Source: Bacteroidaceae bacterium (GTDB lineage Bacteria; Bacteroidota; Bacteroidia; Bacteroidales; Bacteroidaceae). Taken from it: DNA of 56,901 nucleotides. The position numbers and the translations under genes are program-made. Within the stretch, counting starts at the first letter, position 1, and every line of letters begins with the position of its first letter. The stretch lies in contig JAKSIV010000014.1 in the NCBI GenBank assembly GCA_024398635.1, positions 1 through 56,901 on the forward strand. Reading direction: 5' to 3'. The notes beneath the pieces were generated by a model. It saw only the letters and a list, made by a program, of their open reading frames with translations. It searched no databases and was not told the DNA's origin. Shown here piece after piece: positions 9,235-22,301 of this stretch.

Positions 9235-10699
9235 ATTCGGATGGGGTTGCGTCGGAACTTGATATGAATGAGGCAAACTGCCTTGGGGTTATATGTACGG
9301 GTTCCTTCATGAATTCCGGTATATTGTAGGCATAGAGGAATTCACGACTGTAATCCGGATCACGTTGCGGAAGAGCGAACGGTTTCGAGAAATGACCGTT
9401 CCCGTCGATATGGCTAAAGTATAAACGTGTATGAACACCGTCTTCACGACGGGTGCTGAACATAACCCATTTACCGTTGCTGGACCAGCAGTGATAACTC
9501 TCGGCAAACGGACTGTTGAGCTCGTCAACGTGCCTGTATGAGCCGTCTTCCAGATTAAACATGATAAAGTCTGAGACTATCTGGTCAAGCGGAAAGACGC
9601 CATGGGTGCTTATGCATGCCAGTAGCCTTTTTCCGTTGGGCGATATCCGCGGCCAGGTTATGCTGCTGTCAAGTGCTGCGGCATCAAACTCCATTTTGGT
9701 CGGTCCCCAAGTGCGTGTGTCGGGGTCAAAGGATTTGCTGTAAAGGTTGAAATGGAAATCCTTGCGTGCCAGAAACATCTCATTCTTTCGTTTTTCACCA
9801 TATCCTCCCTCATATTTATAGGAAACGTAATATAGTTTCTTGCCATCAGGAGTCCATGCGGGATAGTTCTCCAGTTCGCACGAATCGTTCTCGATAATGC
9901 TGACGGCGTTGTTCTTTATGTCATAAAGAATCAGGTCGCTGATATCGTCCAGAACTTCCAGCTTGTCGTGGCTGACCGAATGGACGGACTGATGTGTCCT
10001 GTTATTTGAGAGTGCGATATAGTCATGAGTAGGATGCCATGCTGGATATACACCGGCGGAGAGTGTGGAATCGGTTTTCATGTTGACTTTGTGCAGCTTT
10101 CCGTCAAGAACCAGGACCGTACCACCTTTGTACTGACGTACATGGAACAACATATTGTCTGTAGTGTAGTTCTTATAGTAGTGGCAGTTTATGCAGGTTC
10201 CGTTCTCATTTGTCTGTACCATGGTATTGGAGAATATGATGTCCTCCTTGAAACTGGTCAGATTGCGTTCCCTTATGGAGAGCTCCTGATAGGATTCTAC
10301 TGCCACAGGAATGATTCGGTAGGATATATACGGGTCAATCTCATCGGAAACCGAGTAGGTAAAGGGAATGAAGCTGCGCCATGAGCCGCTCTGGTCCATA
10401 GCGTATACCTGAATCACAATGAGCCCGCTTTTTTTGAGTTTTTCCCATTTCTTGGGCGGAATGACAACTTTGTCACCTTTGACTATGATTTTTTGGGAAC
10501 CACCGGTAAAGACTGTAATATACTTCTCTGCCTTTTCCTCAATCCTGAAGTTGAGAGGGGCGATGTTTGATGGTATAACCACATCGGTATAATCAGGGAA
10601 AATGGATGGCTCCGCATCTACCGTGCCGGTCGATGCGGGTACCTTGGCGCAAGATACCATGATGCCCAATATGGCTGCTATTGTAATCAAATGTTTCAT
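9212..10699 (-). CDS. Beta-propeller (PD40/TolB-like) lipoprotein with CxxCH motif, copy B
   Basis: Paralogue of copy A. Lipobox MVSC17, beta-rich N-terminal domain, CINCH motif at 169-173, then propeller blades (YPAWHPTHDYIALS, YPAWTPDGKKLYYVS, WPRISPNGKRLLA, YHCWSSNGKWVMFS). By eye about half of the residues match copy A, with conservation around CINCH and the histidine phrases FHVRQYKGG and WHPTHDY, which could supply a second haem ligand. Begins 2 bp after the stop of membrane copy B and runs into the start of membrane copy A, so the four genes look translationally coupled. Function unknown; an exported sensor or scaffold working with the adjacent membrane protein is an inference. Confidence 0.8.
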   Translation of the reverse strand: MKHLITIAAILGIMVSCAKVPASTGTVDAEPSIFPDYTDVVIPSNIAPLNFRIEEKAEKYITVFTGGSQKIIVKGDKVVIPPKKWEKLKKSGLIVIQVYAMDQSGSWRSFIPFTYSVSDEIDPYISYRIIPVAVESYQELSIRERNLTSFKEDIIFSNTMVQTNENGTCINCHYYKNYTTDNMLFHVRQYKGGTVLVLDGKLHKVNMKTDSTLSAGVYPAWHPTHDYIALSNNRTHQSVHSVSHDKLEVLDDISDLILYDIKNNAVSIIENDSCELENYPAWTPDGKKLYYVSYKYEGGYGEKRKNEMFLARKDFHFNLYSKSFDPDTRTWGPTKMEFDAAALDSSITWPRISPNGKRLLACISTHGVFPLDQIVSDFIMFNLEDGSYRHVDELNSPFAESYHCWSSNGKWVMFSTRREDGVHTRLYFSHIDGNGHFSKPFALPQRDPDYSREFLYAYNIPEFMKEPVHITPRQFASFISSSDATPSEYESKRGE

Positions 10700-10701
10700 T
10701 T

Positions 10702-12642
10702 TCAGTAAGTTTTAAGGTCCCTCATAAAGAAGTAGAAATAGAAGAAGGTTTTTCCGAACTTCTGGCAGTACGGGTATTCTGATTCCTTCATACTGCGTAT
10801 GGGATGGTTCTGTACATAGCGGTTGAATTCGTCGTAGCTCTTCACGACTTTTTCATCCAGTGGCAATTCTCTTCCGTCTTTTTTAAGGGTGCTGTAAAGA
10901 AGGGCGGCTTCCTGGACAGAACGGGGCAACTCATTGATGTCATTGGAATTGACGTAGTAAAACAATCTCTCCCAGAAACGTGGAATGTCCTGTATATGCA
11001 TGGCAAACAGCAGTGCGGCGCGATCATATTCGGGTGTGGCTAAGTCTGGCTCCTTGTCCAAAAAATGATTGATGAGATATGCTTCGGTCTTCATCATGTC
11101 ATTTGACATCTGATTCTCAAAACACATGTAGGGAAGGATACTGCTGTATGGCTCTGTTGCCGACATCTTTTCCCTGTCGGATTTCAATTCATCCTGTTGG
11201 CGCGCCCATTTTCGGTAAAAAAGGGTTTTTTCCAGTTTGTTTATGTATTTATCGGCCAGTTCGGGCTCTTGCATTATAACGGAGTGCATGGCCATGTATT
11301 TGAGAGTACTGTAACTCCAGTTATGCTCAATGACATCCTCAAGACACCAGCGGTAACACATGTTTACAAGACCGTATTGCAGATAGAACTGTTTGCCGGA
11401 CTGCCAAACCATAGGTATTATTGTACGTGATTCCTGCATTCGGCTGCCGTCTTTCATGGTGAAGGCCTCGCCAAGAGCACGGTTGGTCTTGAGCAGGGCA
11501 AGGTCTCTGTACAGGACCATACTCCGGGTGGGCTCAAAGAAACGATCCTTATAATGCTCCACTATTTCATTTATCTGATCGATAGAATGTGCGGATTCTA
11601 TTTTCTTTGAGCGGGATGCATAAGCCTTGGCATCGGATTTTGCATGAGATTTTTCGGCCTGTCTGAAAATCTCGATAGTCCGGTCCCAATCAAAGCGGTC
11701 AACAGCCTCGGACATTGCGAGTTCTGTATGGAAATTATCATCCTTGAACCAGAATCCCCATACGGCAACAATGGCAATAATATACATTGCTGACCGGAAG
11801 ACATAACTTTTAATGCCTTCCAGCGGTTTTTCTGACAGGAAGCGTGATGTAAGGGCAAAAAGTATCTGACAGAGCAAGGCTATCTGGAACGGAGCCCGCA
11901 TAGGACGTGTCCAGGCGTCGTCAGATACGGAAGGGAGTCCCATGACCCAACTGTCTGCAAGCCTGTATGAAGTGTATGCCGAATAGATGGCAAGCGGAAC
12001 GAGGATGATGAGGACTATTCCGCAAGAGAATAAGGTGGGCCGTTCTTTGCGTTTCATGCTTGGCTGAATCAGAATGGAAAGAACAGCAGCAAGAGTTCCG
12101 GTAAAGGCGAAAGTTCCGAATAATATGTAGCCGGCGGCAGTCCATATGGTAAGAAATATTATCCTGCTCCACAAGGTATTGAGGCGTCTTGTAGAGGTAA
12201 TGGGCAATAGAGAGACCATATAGCCCAGCAAGGGGGCAAAGAAGTGATCCTGCTCTCTCATTATGAATACTCCATAGCCGAGAGACATGTTACCTATTAT
12301 CAGAAGGACTATGGGGATGAGGGCCAGTGGATGATAGCTTTCGGGTATGCGGAATACGCGTATTGTAAGCTGGTATGCCGTCAATAACAACAATACCCAT
12401 ATCAGTGCACCCAGCCATGGCAGATGCAGAAATTGTGTCAGGAACGAGCCGGCAAGTCCGAGAAAGCCTCCCGGAATCTTCAAACTGTCTGCTATGAAGA
12501 GTTTGTCAAAAAGGAAAACTGACAGATTCTCGACTTTGTACAAAAAGAACTGTTCCTTTAGTGTCAGGATACACCAAAGTACGACCGCCAAAACGTATGG
12601 GGCCGGTTTGAATATTCGTTGTGTCAGTCCTTTATAGTCCAT
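10702..12642 (-). CDS. Polytopic membrane protein (DUF6057-like), copy B
   Basis: About 646 residues from ATG 12642 (MDYKGLTQRI). A longer open frame to 12867 exists, but its extra 75 residues run into the divergent lacZ gene and lack protein-like character. N-terminal half with roughly ten membrane segments, including SFLTQFLHLPWLGALIWVLL; C-terminal half soluble and helical with many charged residues, ending in the aromatic tail TFFYFYFFM. First gene of the five-gene minus-strand run. Same architecture as copy A, but the soluble domain is longer by an insertion rich in Lys, Ser and Ala. No catalytic motif was recognised. Confidence 0.72.
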   Translation of the reverse strand: MDYKGLTQRIFKPAPYVLAVVLWCILTLKEQFFLYKVENLSVFLFDKLFIADSLKIPGGFLGLAGSFLTQFLHLPWLGALIWVLLLLTAYQLTIRVFRIPESYHPLALIPIVLLIIGNMSLGYGVFIMREQDHFFAPLLGYMVSLLPITSTRRLNTLWSRIIFLTIWTAAGYILFGTFAFTGTLAAVLSILIQPSMKRKERPTLFSCGIVLIILVPLAIYSAYTSYRLADSWVMGLPSVSDDAWTRPMRAPFQIALLCQILFALTSRFLSEKPLEGIKSYVFRSAMYIIAIVAVWGFWFKDDNFHTELAMSEAVDRFDWDRTIEIFRQAEKSHAKSDAKAYASRSKKIESAHSIDQINEIVEHYKDRFFEPTRSMVLYRDLALLKTNRALGEAFTMKDGSRMQESRTIIPMVWQSGKQFYLQYGLVNMCYRWCLEDVIEHNWSYSTLKYMAMHSVIMQEPELADKYINKLEKTLFYRKWARQQDELKSDREKMSATEPYSSILPYMCFENQMSNDMMKTEAYLINHFLDKEPDLATPEYDRAALLFAMHIQDIPRFWERLFYYVNSNDINELPRSVQEAALLYSTLKKDGRELPLDEKVVKSYDEFNRYVQNHPIRSMKESEYPYCQKFGKTFFYFYFFMRDLKTY

Positions 12643-16512
<3,870 letters not shown>

Positions 16513-16597
16513 CTCTGAAAGCGGTTTACAACGCTGCGTATATTATTAAAATTTCTGAAAACAGCCCCGCGTGTGCGCTTGTGTGAGCTTTTATGGG

Positions 16598-16605
16598 TAC
16601 TTTTG
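16598..16605 (+). promoter_or_regulatory. Bacteroidota -7 box upstream of lptD
   Basis: TACTTTTG fits TAnnTTTG exactly. CTTG at 16578-16581 is a possible -33 box at slightly short spacing (16 bp). The predicted transcript start is about 25 bp before the GTG at 16637, which supports that start. Confidence 0.55.
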
Positions 16606-16636
16606 CAGTTTAGTAAGAGAGAAAGCTCATCGTTAA

Positions 16637-19444
16637 GTGAGGGGAATAATCAGAAAAACGTGGTTTACGATTCTGCTCGGATTGCTGATTCCGGTCGGAA
16701 AGACAGTGGCTCAGGTCTCTGCCGATTCCATAGCCGGAGGTGATTCCGCACGTGGGGCATTACCGGTTTTGGCTGATTCCGCAAGAGCCGTGTCCGGTCA
16801 GGATTCCCTGGCTTCCGTGAGGGATTCTGTACGCTCAGGCCCCAAAAAGAAGAAAGATGCATTGGATGATCCCGTCTCATATGAGTCAAACGACTCTATG
16901 GTATGGAACAACGGCGGATATGCTTCGCTGTACGGTAACGGTCGTGTAAATTACCAGAATGTCCAGCTCACGGCAGCTGTCATCAAGATGCAGATGGACA
17001 GCAGTCTGGTGTATGCTGACGGTATCCGTGACACTTCTACGGGCGAATGGAGCGGGGCTCCTGTCTTTGTGGACGGTTCCACTCCTTACGAATCCAATCA
17101 TATCAGTTACAACTTCAAGACCGAGAAGGGCTATATCAACGAAATCATAACCCAGCAGGGTGAGGGATATATGACCAGCTCCGAGGCCAAAAAAGGCCCG
17201 GAAGGGGAGTATTATATCGCCGATGGAGTCTATACTACCTGTGACCAGACCGATGATCCGCACTTTAATATCCGCATTACCCGTGCCAAGGTGCGTCCGG
17301 GCCGGGATGTCATATTCGGCCCTGCATATCTGGAGGTAATGGGTGTGCCGCTGCCCCTGTTCGTACCTTTCGGCTTTTTCCCGTTCATGGAGAGTGACTA
17401 TGCGTCCGGAATCATCGTACCTACATACGGCGATGAGATGGAGCGTGGCTTTTACCTGAAAGACGGCGGTTATTACTTTGCACTCTCGGACTATTTTGAC
17501 TTTAAACTCCTGGGCGAGATTTTCACCAAGGGATCCTGGGGTATATCGGGTGAGAGCAAATACAGAAAGCGTTACAAGTATTCGGGCGATCTGTATGCCA
17601 GTTCGCTTACCACGAAAATAGGCGACAAGGGATTGCCCGACTATTCCGTGACCAAGAACTATAAGGTCAGGTGGACACATCGTCAGGATTCCAAGGCCAA
17701 CCCTTACCAGAACTTCTCGGCCAGTGTGAACTTTGCGACCCAGAGTTATGAGAGATCCAATTTGAGCAGTCTCTACAATCCGTCTCTTACATCGCAGAGT
17801 ACCCGTACGTCAAGTATCAGCTACTCCAGAAATTTCCCGTCGATAGGACTTACGCTTTCCAGTTCGATGAACCTGTCGCAGAATATGCGCGATTCCACCT
17901 TGTCGGTAAGTCTGCCGTCACTGAATCTTTCATTGCAGCGTTTCTACCCGTTCAAGCGCAAGAAGGTTGCCGGAAGCGAAAGATGGTATGAAAAAATCTC
18001 CGTTTCTTACTCCGGCTCGCTTAGCAACAGCATCTCGACAAAGGAGAGTGAGTTTATGGAAAAGAGTCTTGTTAAGGACTGGAACAACGGAATGAGGCAT
18101 TCCATTCCTGTAAGTGCTACGTTCCAGATTCTCAAGAACATAAATATCACGCCTTCGTTCAACTACAATTCGCGATGGTATACTTACAAGATCATGCAGT
18201 CGTGGGATGACCAGGAGATGAAGGTTGCCAGGGACACGATATACGGTTTCAACCGTGTCTATAACTACAATCTCAGCGTGAGCGCCAATACCAAGCTGTA
18301 CGGTTTCTACAGGCCTACTCCGTTGTGGATCAGAATGTTCGGAAACAAACTGGTGGCCACACGTCATGTGTTCACTCCGTCAGTAAGCTACAGTATGGCT
18401 CCTGATTTCAGTGCTGCCCGTTACGGCTTCTATGACACCTACGTCTATACCGACTCCAAGGGTGAGGTCAGGACAGTGGAATATTCGCCTTACTCCGGTT
18501 CGATGTACGGAGTTCCGAGTAAGGGCAAGTCCGGTACTTTGTCGGTGAGCGTGGGCAACAATATCGAGATGAAAGTCCATGGAGAGAAGGATACCATAGA
18601 CCGTATCATACCCATAATCGATGAGTTGGGTGCCTCTATGTCATATAATTTTGCCGCCACGAAGAAACCGTGGAGCAACCTCAATACCAGACTCAGACTT
18701 AAGTTGCCGGGCAATCATACGTTCAGCCTGAATGCCACCTGGGCGACTTATGCATATGAGTTCAACGAAGCCGGCAAGGTTGTGGTCGGTGATAGGACAG
18801 AGTATTCATACGGACGTTTTGGACGATTCCAGGGAATGAGTCAGAATTTTTCTTACACATTCTCCAACAATACCCTGACTGAATGGAGAGGTAAGTTCAA
18901 CCGCCTGTTCCATCTTGGCGGAACCGATGTCGAAGAGGAGGAGCCCGAAGATGATGACTTTGACGAGAACCCCAATGCGGATAAGACCGGTTTGGTGGGC
19001 CGGGCCGAATCGGACCCGGGTAAACGCGGAGGCGCGGCTCCGGTCGATGAAGACGGTTATGTGAATTATTCCTTACCTTGGTCGTTCTCCATATCATACG
19101 GCGTGACGATGCGTGAAAACACGCAGGCCCCGATCAATGTCAAGCGTATGCGATATCCGTGGGCACTGTCGCACAGCCTGAATATGTCGGGAAATATGAA
19201 ACTGACCAACAAGTGGAACATAAGCTTCTCGTCCGGCTGGGATTTTACCTATCACGATTTCACCACTACGACAATGAGCGTTACACGAGACCTGCACTGT
19301 TTCAACATGTCGTGCAGTGTGGTTCTCAAACCCTATACTTCGTACAACTTTACGGTCAAGGCGAATTCAAACATGCTGGCAGACCTGCTTAAGATCAAGA
19401 AGAGGTCAAGTTCCAGCAATTATGTCAACTGGTATGATGATTGA
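16637..19444 (+). CDS. lptD: Putative LPS-assembly outer-membrane protein LptD
   Basis: Outer-membrane barrel that, with a lipoprotein partner, inserts lipopolysaccharide into the outer leaflet. 935 residues from a GTG start; hydrophobic leader ending near residue 25 (KTVAQ). An OstA-like beta-jellyroll region (about 75-230) contains LptD-type phrases (YASLYGNGRVNYQN, IADGVYTTCDQ, FFPFMESDYASGIIVPTYG), then a long beta-strand-rich barrel to the C-terminus. An acidic loop (EEEEPEDDDFDEN) interrupts the barrel at about 760-775. The periplasmic partner lptC is also in this window (36893). Downstream asnA begins 15 bp later, perhaps in the same transcript. Confidence 0.86.
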   Translation: MRGIIRKTWFTILLGLLIPVGKTVAQVSADSIAGGDSARGALPVLADSARAVSGQDSLASVRDSVRSGPKKKKDALDDPVSYESNDSMVWNNGGYASLYGNGRVNYQNVQLTAAVIKMQMDSSLVYADGIRDTSTGEWSGAPVFVDGSTPYESNHISYNFKTEKGYINEIITQQGEGYMTSSEAKKGPEGEYYIADGVYTTCDQTDDPHFNIRITRAKVRPGRDVIFGPAYLEVMGVPLPLFVPFGFFPFMESDYASGIIVPTYGDEMERGFYLKDGGYYFALSDYFDFKLLGEIFTKGSWGISGESKYRKRYKYSGDLYASSLTTKIGDKGLPDYSVTKNYKVRWTHRQDSKANPYQNFSASVNFATQSYERSNLSSLYNPSLTSQSTRTSSISYSRNFPSIGLTLSSSMNLSQNMRDSTLSVSLPSLNLSLQRFYPFKRKKVAGSERWYEKISVSYSGSLSNSISTKESEFMEKSLVKDWNNGMRHSIPVSATFQILKNINITPSFNYNSRWYTYKIMQSWDDQEMKVARDTIYGFNRVYNYNLSVSANTKLYGFYRPTPLWIRMFGNKLVATRHVFTPSVSYSMAPDFSAARYGFYDTYVYTDSKGEVRTVEYSPYSGSMYGVPSKGKSGTLSVSVGNNIEMKVHGEKDTIDRIIPIIDELGASMSYNFAATKKPWSNLNTRLRLKLPGNHTFSLNATWATYAYEFNEAGKVVVGDRTEYSYGRFGRFQGMSQNFSYTFSNNTLTEWRGKFNRLFHLGGTDVEEEEPEDDDFDENPNADKTGLVGRAESDPGKRGGAAPVDEDGYVNYSLPWSFSISYGVTMRENTQAPINVKRMRYPWALSHSLNMSGNMKLTNKWNISFSSGWDFTYHDFTTTTMSVTRDLHCFNMSCSVVLKPYTSYNFTVKANSNMLADLLKIKKRSSSSNYVNWYDD

Positions 19445-19459
19445 AAAAACATATATGCT

Positions 19460-20497
19460 ATGAGTTACCTGATTATTCCAAAAAACTACAAGCCGCTCAT
19501 GTCGATGCAGCAGACAGAGCAGGGCATCAAACTTATCAAGGAGTTCTTTCAGCAGAACCTCTCCACAGGATTGCAGCTGAGGCGTGTCACGGCACCCCTT
19601 TTCGTGCTCAAGGGTATGGGTATAAATGATGACCTGAACGGTGTTGAGCGTGCTGTCACATTCCCGATAAAAGACCTGGGTGATGCAAAGGCCGAGGTGG
19701 TTCATTCGCTAGCCAAATGGAAGCGTCTCACGTTGGCCGAGTATAATGTGAAACCCGGTTACGGCATCTATACCGATATGAATGCCATCCGCGCCGATGA
19801 AAGTCTTGGAAACCTGCACTCCCTTTACGTGGATCAGTGGGACTGGGAACGTACCATCACGGCCGATGACCGCAATATCACTTTCCTGAAGCGAATTGTA
19901 CGCAAGATATATTCGGCTATGCTCCGTACGGAGTATCTGATAAACGAGACTTATCCGCAACTGGAGCCTTTCCTGGCCCGCGAGGTGTTCTTTATCCACT
20001 CTGAGGAGCTGCGTCGTCTTTATCCCGATAAGACTCCAAAGGAGCGTGAGGACGCCATCTGCCGCGAGCACGGTGCCGTGTTCATCATGGGAATAGGCGG
20101 TAAGCTGGGTGACGGTCAGGAGCATGACCTGCGCGCACCGGACTATGATGATTGGACCACTCCCAATGAAGACGGATTCAATGGGCTGAACGGTGACCTG
20201 CTGGTATGGAATCCCATTCTGGGTCATGCCATGGAACTCTCATCAATGGGTATCCGTGTAGATAAGGAGTCCATGCTGCGTCAGCTTGACCTTTGCGGTA
20301 AGCAGGAGCGTAAGGAACTCTATTTCCACAAGAAACTGCTGGCCGGCGAACTGCCTCTTTCCATCGGCGGCGGTATAGGACAGTCGCGACTCTGCATGCT
20401 GTTCCTGCAGAAGGCTCACATCGGTGAGATACAGGCCAGCATCTGGCCCGATGATATGCGTGCTCAGTGTGCAAAAGCTGGAATACAACTCATATAA
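19460..20497 (+). CDS. asnA: Aspartate--ammonia ligase (asparagine synthetase A)
   Basis: Makes L-asparagine from aspartate, ammonia and ATP in the cytoplasm, releasing AMP and pyrophosphate. 345 residues, close to the usual 330-345, with the class II aminoacyl-tRNA-synthetase-like fold. Recognisable AsnA phrases include [22 protein letters not shown] and the C-terminal [23 protein letters not shown], with the motif-3-like arginine. ATG at 19460 is 15 bp after lptD. Followed by an AATTTTC tandem repeat and ung. Confidence 0.94.
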   Translation: MSYLIIPKNYKPLMSMQQTEQGIKLIKEFFQQNLSTGLQLRRVTAPLFVLKGMGINDDLNGVERAVTFPIKDLGDAKAEVVHSLAKWKRLTLAEYNVKPGYGIYTDMNAIRADESLGNLHSLYVDQWDWERTITADDRNITFLKRIVRKIYSAMLRTEYLINETYPQLEPFLAREVFFIHSEELRRLYPDKTPKEREDAICREHGAVFIMGIGGKLGDGQEHDLRAPDYDDWTTPNEDGFNGLNGDLLVWNPILGHAMELSSMGIRVDKESMLRQLDLCGKQERKELYFHKKLLAGELPLSIGGGIGQSRLCMLFLQKAHIGEIQASIWPDDMRAQCAKAGIQLI

Positions 20498-20523
20498 TTT
20501 TCAATTTTCAATTTTCAATTTTA
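20496..20523. repeat. AATTTTC 7-bp tandem repeat
   Basis: Three exact AATTTTC units plus a fourth, AATTTTA, begin inside the asnA stop codon and end 5 bp before the ung GTG. The same unit, in the opposite orientation (GAAAATT), fills the spacer before the V-ATPase subunit A gene at 54525-54552. Confidence 0.85.
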
Positions 20524-20528
20524 AAATT

Positions 20529-21191
20529 GTGGATGTAAGGATAGACCCGAGCTGGAAAGAGAGGCTTCAGACAGAGTTTGTCAAGCCCTACTTCAAGACA
20601 CTGACGGACTTTGTCCGGCAGGAGTACGGTTCAGCCACAGTCTATCCTCCCGGTAAGCTTATCTTCAATGCCTTTGACCTGTGCCCCTTTGACAAGGTCA
20701 AGGTGGTCATCATCGGACAGGATCCCTATCATGAGCCGGGGCAGGCGCACGGACTCTGTTTCTCTGTGAATGACGGTGTACAGTTCCCTCCGTCTCTGAG
20801 AAATATATTTAAGGAGATAAGTGATGACCTTGGCAAACCGATGCCTGAAAGCGGTGACCTTACGCGTTGGGCACGACAGGGGGTGTTGCTGCTGAACGCA
20901 ACCCTGACGGTTCGTGCGGGGATGGCCGGTTCGCATCAGGGACGTGGCTGGGAGGAATTCACCGATGCGGTGATCCGTGAACTTAATGCCGGACGTGACG
21001 GCCTGGTGTTTATCCTTTGGGGAAGTTATGCCAAAAAGAAGGGAGCTATAATTGACCGCTCCCGCCATCTCGTACTTTCATCGGCACACCCATCTCCTCT
21101 GTCGGCCTACAACGGTTTCTTTGGCAATCACCACTTCAGCCTGACCAACGAATGGCTCATAAAACACGGAGAGACTCCCATAGATTGGTAA
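20529..21191 (+). CDS. ung: Uracil-DNA glycosylase
   Basis: Removes uracil from DNA to start base-excision repair. 220 residues from GTG 20529 ([13 protein letters not shown]), the usual length for the family. The open frame extends upstream into asnA and through the AT repeat, but that part does not resemble Ung. Family 1 motifs are intact: water-activating loop [13 protein letters not shown], the [12 protein letters not shown] segment, and the minor-groove loop [13 protein letters not shown]. Likely co-transcribed with asnA across the AATTTTC repeat. Confidence 0.93.
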   Translation: MDVRIDPSWKERLQTEFVKPYFKTLTDFVRQEYGSATVYPPGKLIFNAFDLCPFDKVKVVIIGQDPYHEPGQAHGLCFSVNDGVQFPPSLRNIFKEISDDLGKPMPESGDLTRWARQGVLLLNATLTVRAGMAGSHQGRGWEEFTDAVIRELNAGRDGLVFILWGSYAKKKGAIIDRSRHLVLSSAHPSPLSAYNGFFGNHHFSLTNEWLIKHGETPIDW

Positions 21192-21199
21192 GTTACGAA

Positions 21200-21228
21200 A
21201 ACAGGCGGTCGCACCAGCGATCGCCTGT
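21200..21228 (-). terminator. Terminator of tRNA-Arg (also a stem behind ung)
   Basis: 12-bp stem with one G:U pair, ACAGGCGGTCGC (21201-21212) with GCGATCGCCTGT (21217-21228), loop ACCA. On the minus strand it is followed by TTTTCG directly after the tRNA gene. On the plus strand it lies 9 bp behind ung but lacks a T-run. Confidence 0.7.
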
Positions 21229-21231
21229 TCG

Positions 21232-21305
21232 TGACCCCGGTGGGATTCAAACCCACGACCTGCAGAACCGGAATCTGACGCTCTATTCAACTGAGCTACG
21301 GAGCC
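21232..21305 (-). tRNA. tRNA-Arg (anticodon CCG)
   Basis: The minus strand folds into a cloverleaf: acceptor GGCTCCG with CGGGGTC (G:U pairs inside), D-stem GCTC/GAGC, anticodon stem around loop TTCCGGT giving anticodon CCG (reads CGG), T-stem GTGGG/CCCAC with loop TTTGAAT, discriminator A. The outermost anticodon-stem pair appears as a T/C mismatch. CCA is not encoded. A TAACTTCG box at 21323-21316 fits a promoter about 10 bp upstream. Confidence 0.92.
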
Positions 21306-21315
21306 ATTGTGGCCG

Positions 21316-21323
21316 CGAAGTTA
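21316..21323 (-). promoter_or_regulatory. -7-like box for tRNA-Arg
   Basis: TAACTTCG on the minus strand matches TAnnTTTG with one change and ends about 10 bp before the mature tRNA 5' end. Confidence 0.4.
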
Positions 21324-21367
21324 CGCATTTATTTCGGGAATTATTTTCGTGCTGAATAATAATGAGT

Positions 21368-21375
21368 TATTTTTG
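21368..21375 (+). promoter_or_regulatory. -7 box giving a nearly leaderless transcript
   Basis: TATTTTTG fits TAnnTTTG exactly and ends 7 bp before the ATG at 21383. The longer frame starting at 21362 would begin upstream of this box, so the 21383 start (MKKTILALF, a clear signal peptide) is preferred. Confidence 0.5.
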
Positions 21376-21382
21376 TACCGTT

Positions 21383-22261
21383 ATGAAGAAGACAATACTA
21401 GCCCTATTTGCCGTATGTATCGCCTTTTGCTGTGCTAATGCCCAGGACAACATGGTGCCTTTCCGCCATTTCTCCATAGGTGCAGAGGTGGGACTTCACG
21501 GTTTGGGCGTGGAGGTGGCTATGCCGATCCATAACAGAGTTGTCCTTAAGACGGGATTTAACTGGGCGTCAAAACGCGACCTGTTCAATACCGATGTCAC
21601 TCTTGATACCAGGGAACTGCATCGGATACAGAATGAAGAGGCAGAAAAAAGCGGTCATCCGTTTGACCGTGAATTCGGTGACGAGATTGTAATGAATACC
21701 GGATTATGCCTGGGAATGAACAACTTCAAGGCAATGGTGAACTGGTATCCCTTCTCTTTGGGCCGTTTCTATCTGTCCGGCGGCATATATTATTCCTTTA
21801 ACGAGAAAGACTCGTTCATTATGCTGAGCGGTTACACTACGGAAGAGGATTGGGAAACATTGATAGAGTTCCGAACCAGGATGCACGACACCGATCCGTA
21901 CAAGGAGAATAATTTCACTTACAATTACGCCCTTGTGATAGACGGTGAGGAATATGCCGTCGAAGGCAGAAATACCAAGAGTCGTGGCTATTTTGAGGGT
22001 GATTTCGTTACCAGTCAGTTAAAGTATTATCTGGGTATGGGACTTGGCCGTTGCGTTCCCAATAAGAGAGTGGGGTTGCAGCTTGAAGTGGGAGCGATGA
22101 TCTACAACAGCGCTACACTTTATTGCCAGGATAAGGAATTGGAATCTATCAGAGAGGCTTCAATTGCCTTTGACGATGATATTAAAGAGATATTCGAGTA
22201 CCTGGACAATTATCCGGTATATCCTCAGCTGACCATGCGCATAAGTTTCCGCATGCTGTGA
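21383..22261 (+). CDS. Outer-membrane-type protein of unknown function
   Basis: 292 residues with a signal peptide (MKKTILALFAVCIAFCCANAQ). The mature part alternates polar and hydrophobic residues in the pattern of a small beta-barrel (FSIGAEVGLHGLGVEVAMP, LYLGMGLGRCVPNKRVGLQLEVGAM, LTMRISFRML). The C-terminus ends in an aromatic/hydrophobic strand, as barrels do. No family recognised. It precedes the GH97 gene by 40 bp on the same strand and could share its transcript; no sugar-uptake SusC/SusD genes are present. Confidence 0.68.
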   Translation: MKKTILALFAVCIAFCCANAQDNMVPFRHFSIGAEVGLHGLGVEVAMPIHNRVVLKTGFNWASKRDLFNTDVTLDTRELHRIQNEEAEKSGHPFDREFGDEIVMNTGLCLGMNNFKAMVNWYPFSLGRFYLSGGIYYSFNEKDSFIMLSGYTTEEDWETLIEFRTRMHDTDPYKENNFTYNYALVIDGEEYAVEGRNTKSRGYFEGDFVTSQLKYYLGMGLGRCVPNKRVGLQLEVGAMIYNSATLYCQDKELESIREASIAFDDDIKEIFEYLDNYPVYPQLTMRISFRML

Positions 22262-22301
22262 TTCGGCTGTTTTTTGAGTGATTAACCAAAAACTTACAGA
22301 T

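Noticed and set aside
20424..20528. Longer Ung start inside asnA
   Set aside because: The extension reads asnA in another frame and the AT repeat; the GTG at 20529 gives the family length.
21078..21290. Minus-strand 70-residue frame across the tRNA
   Set aside because: It covers the tRNA and its terminator and mimics a common spurious protein translated from tRNA sequence.
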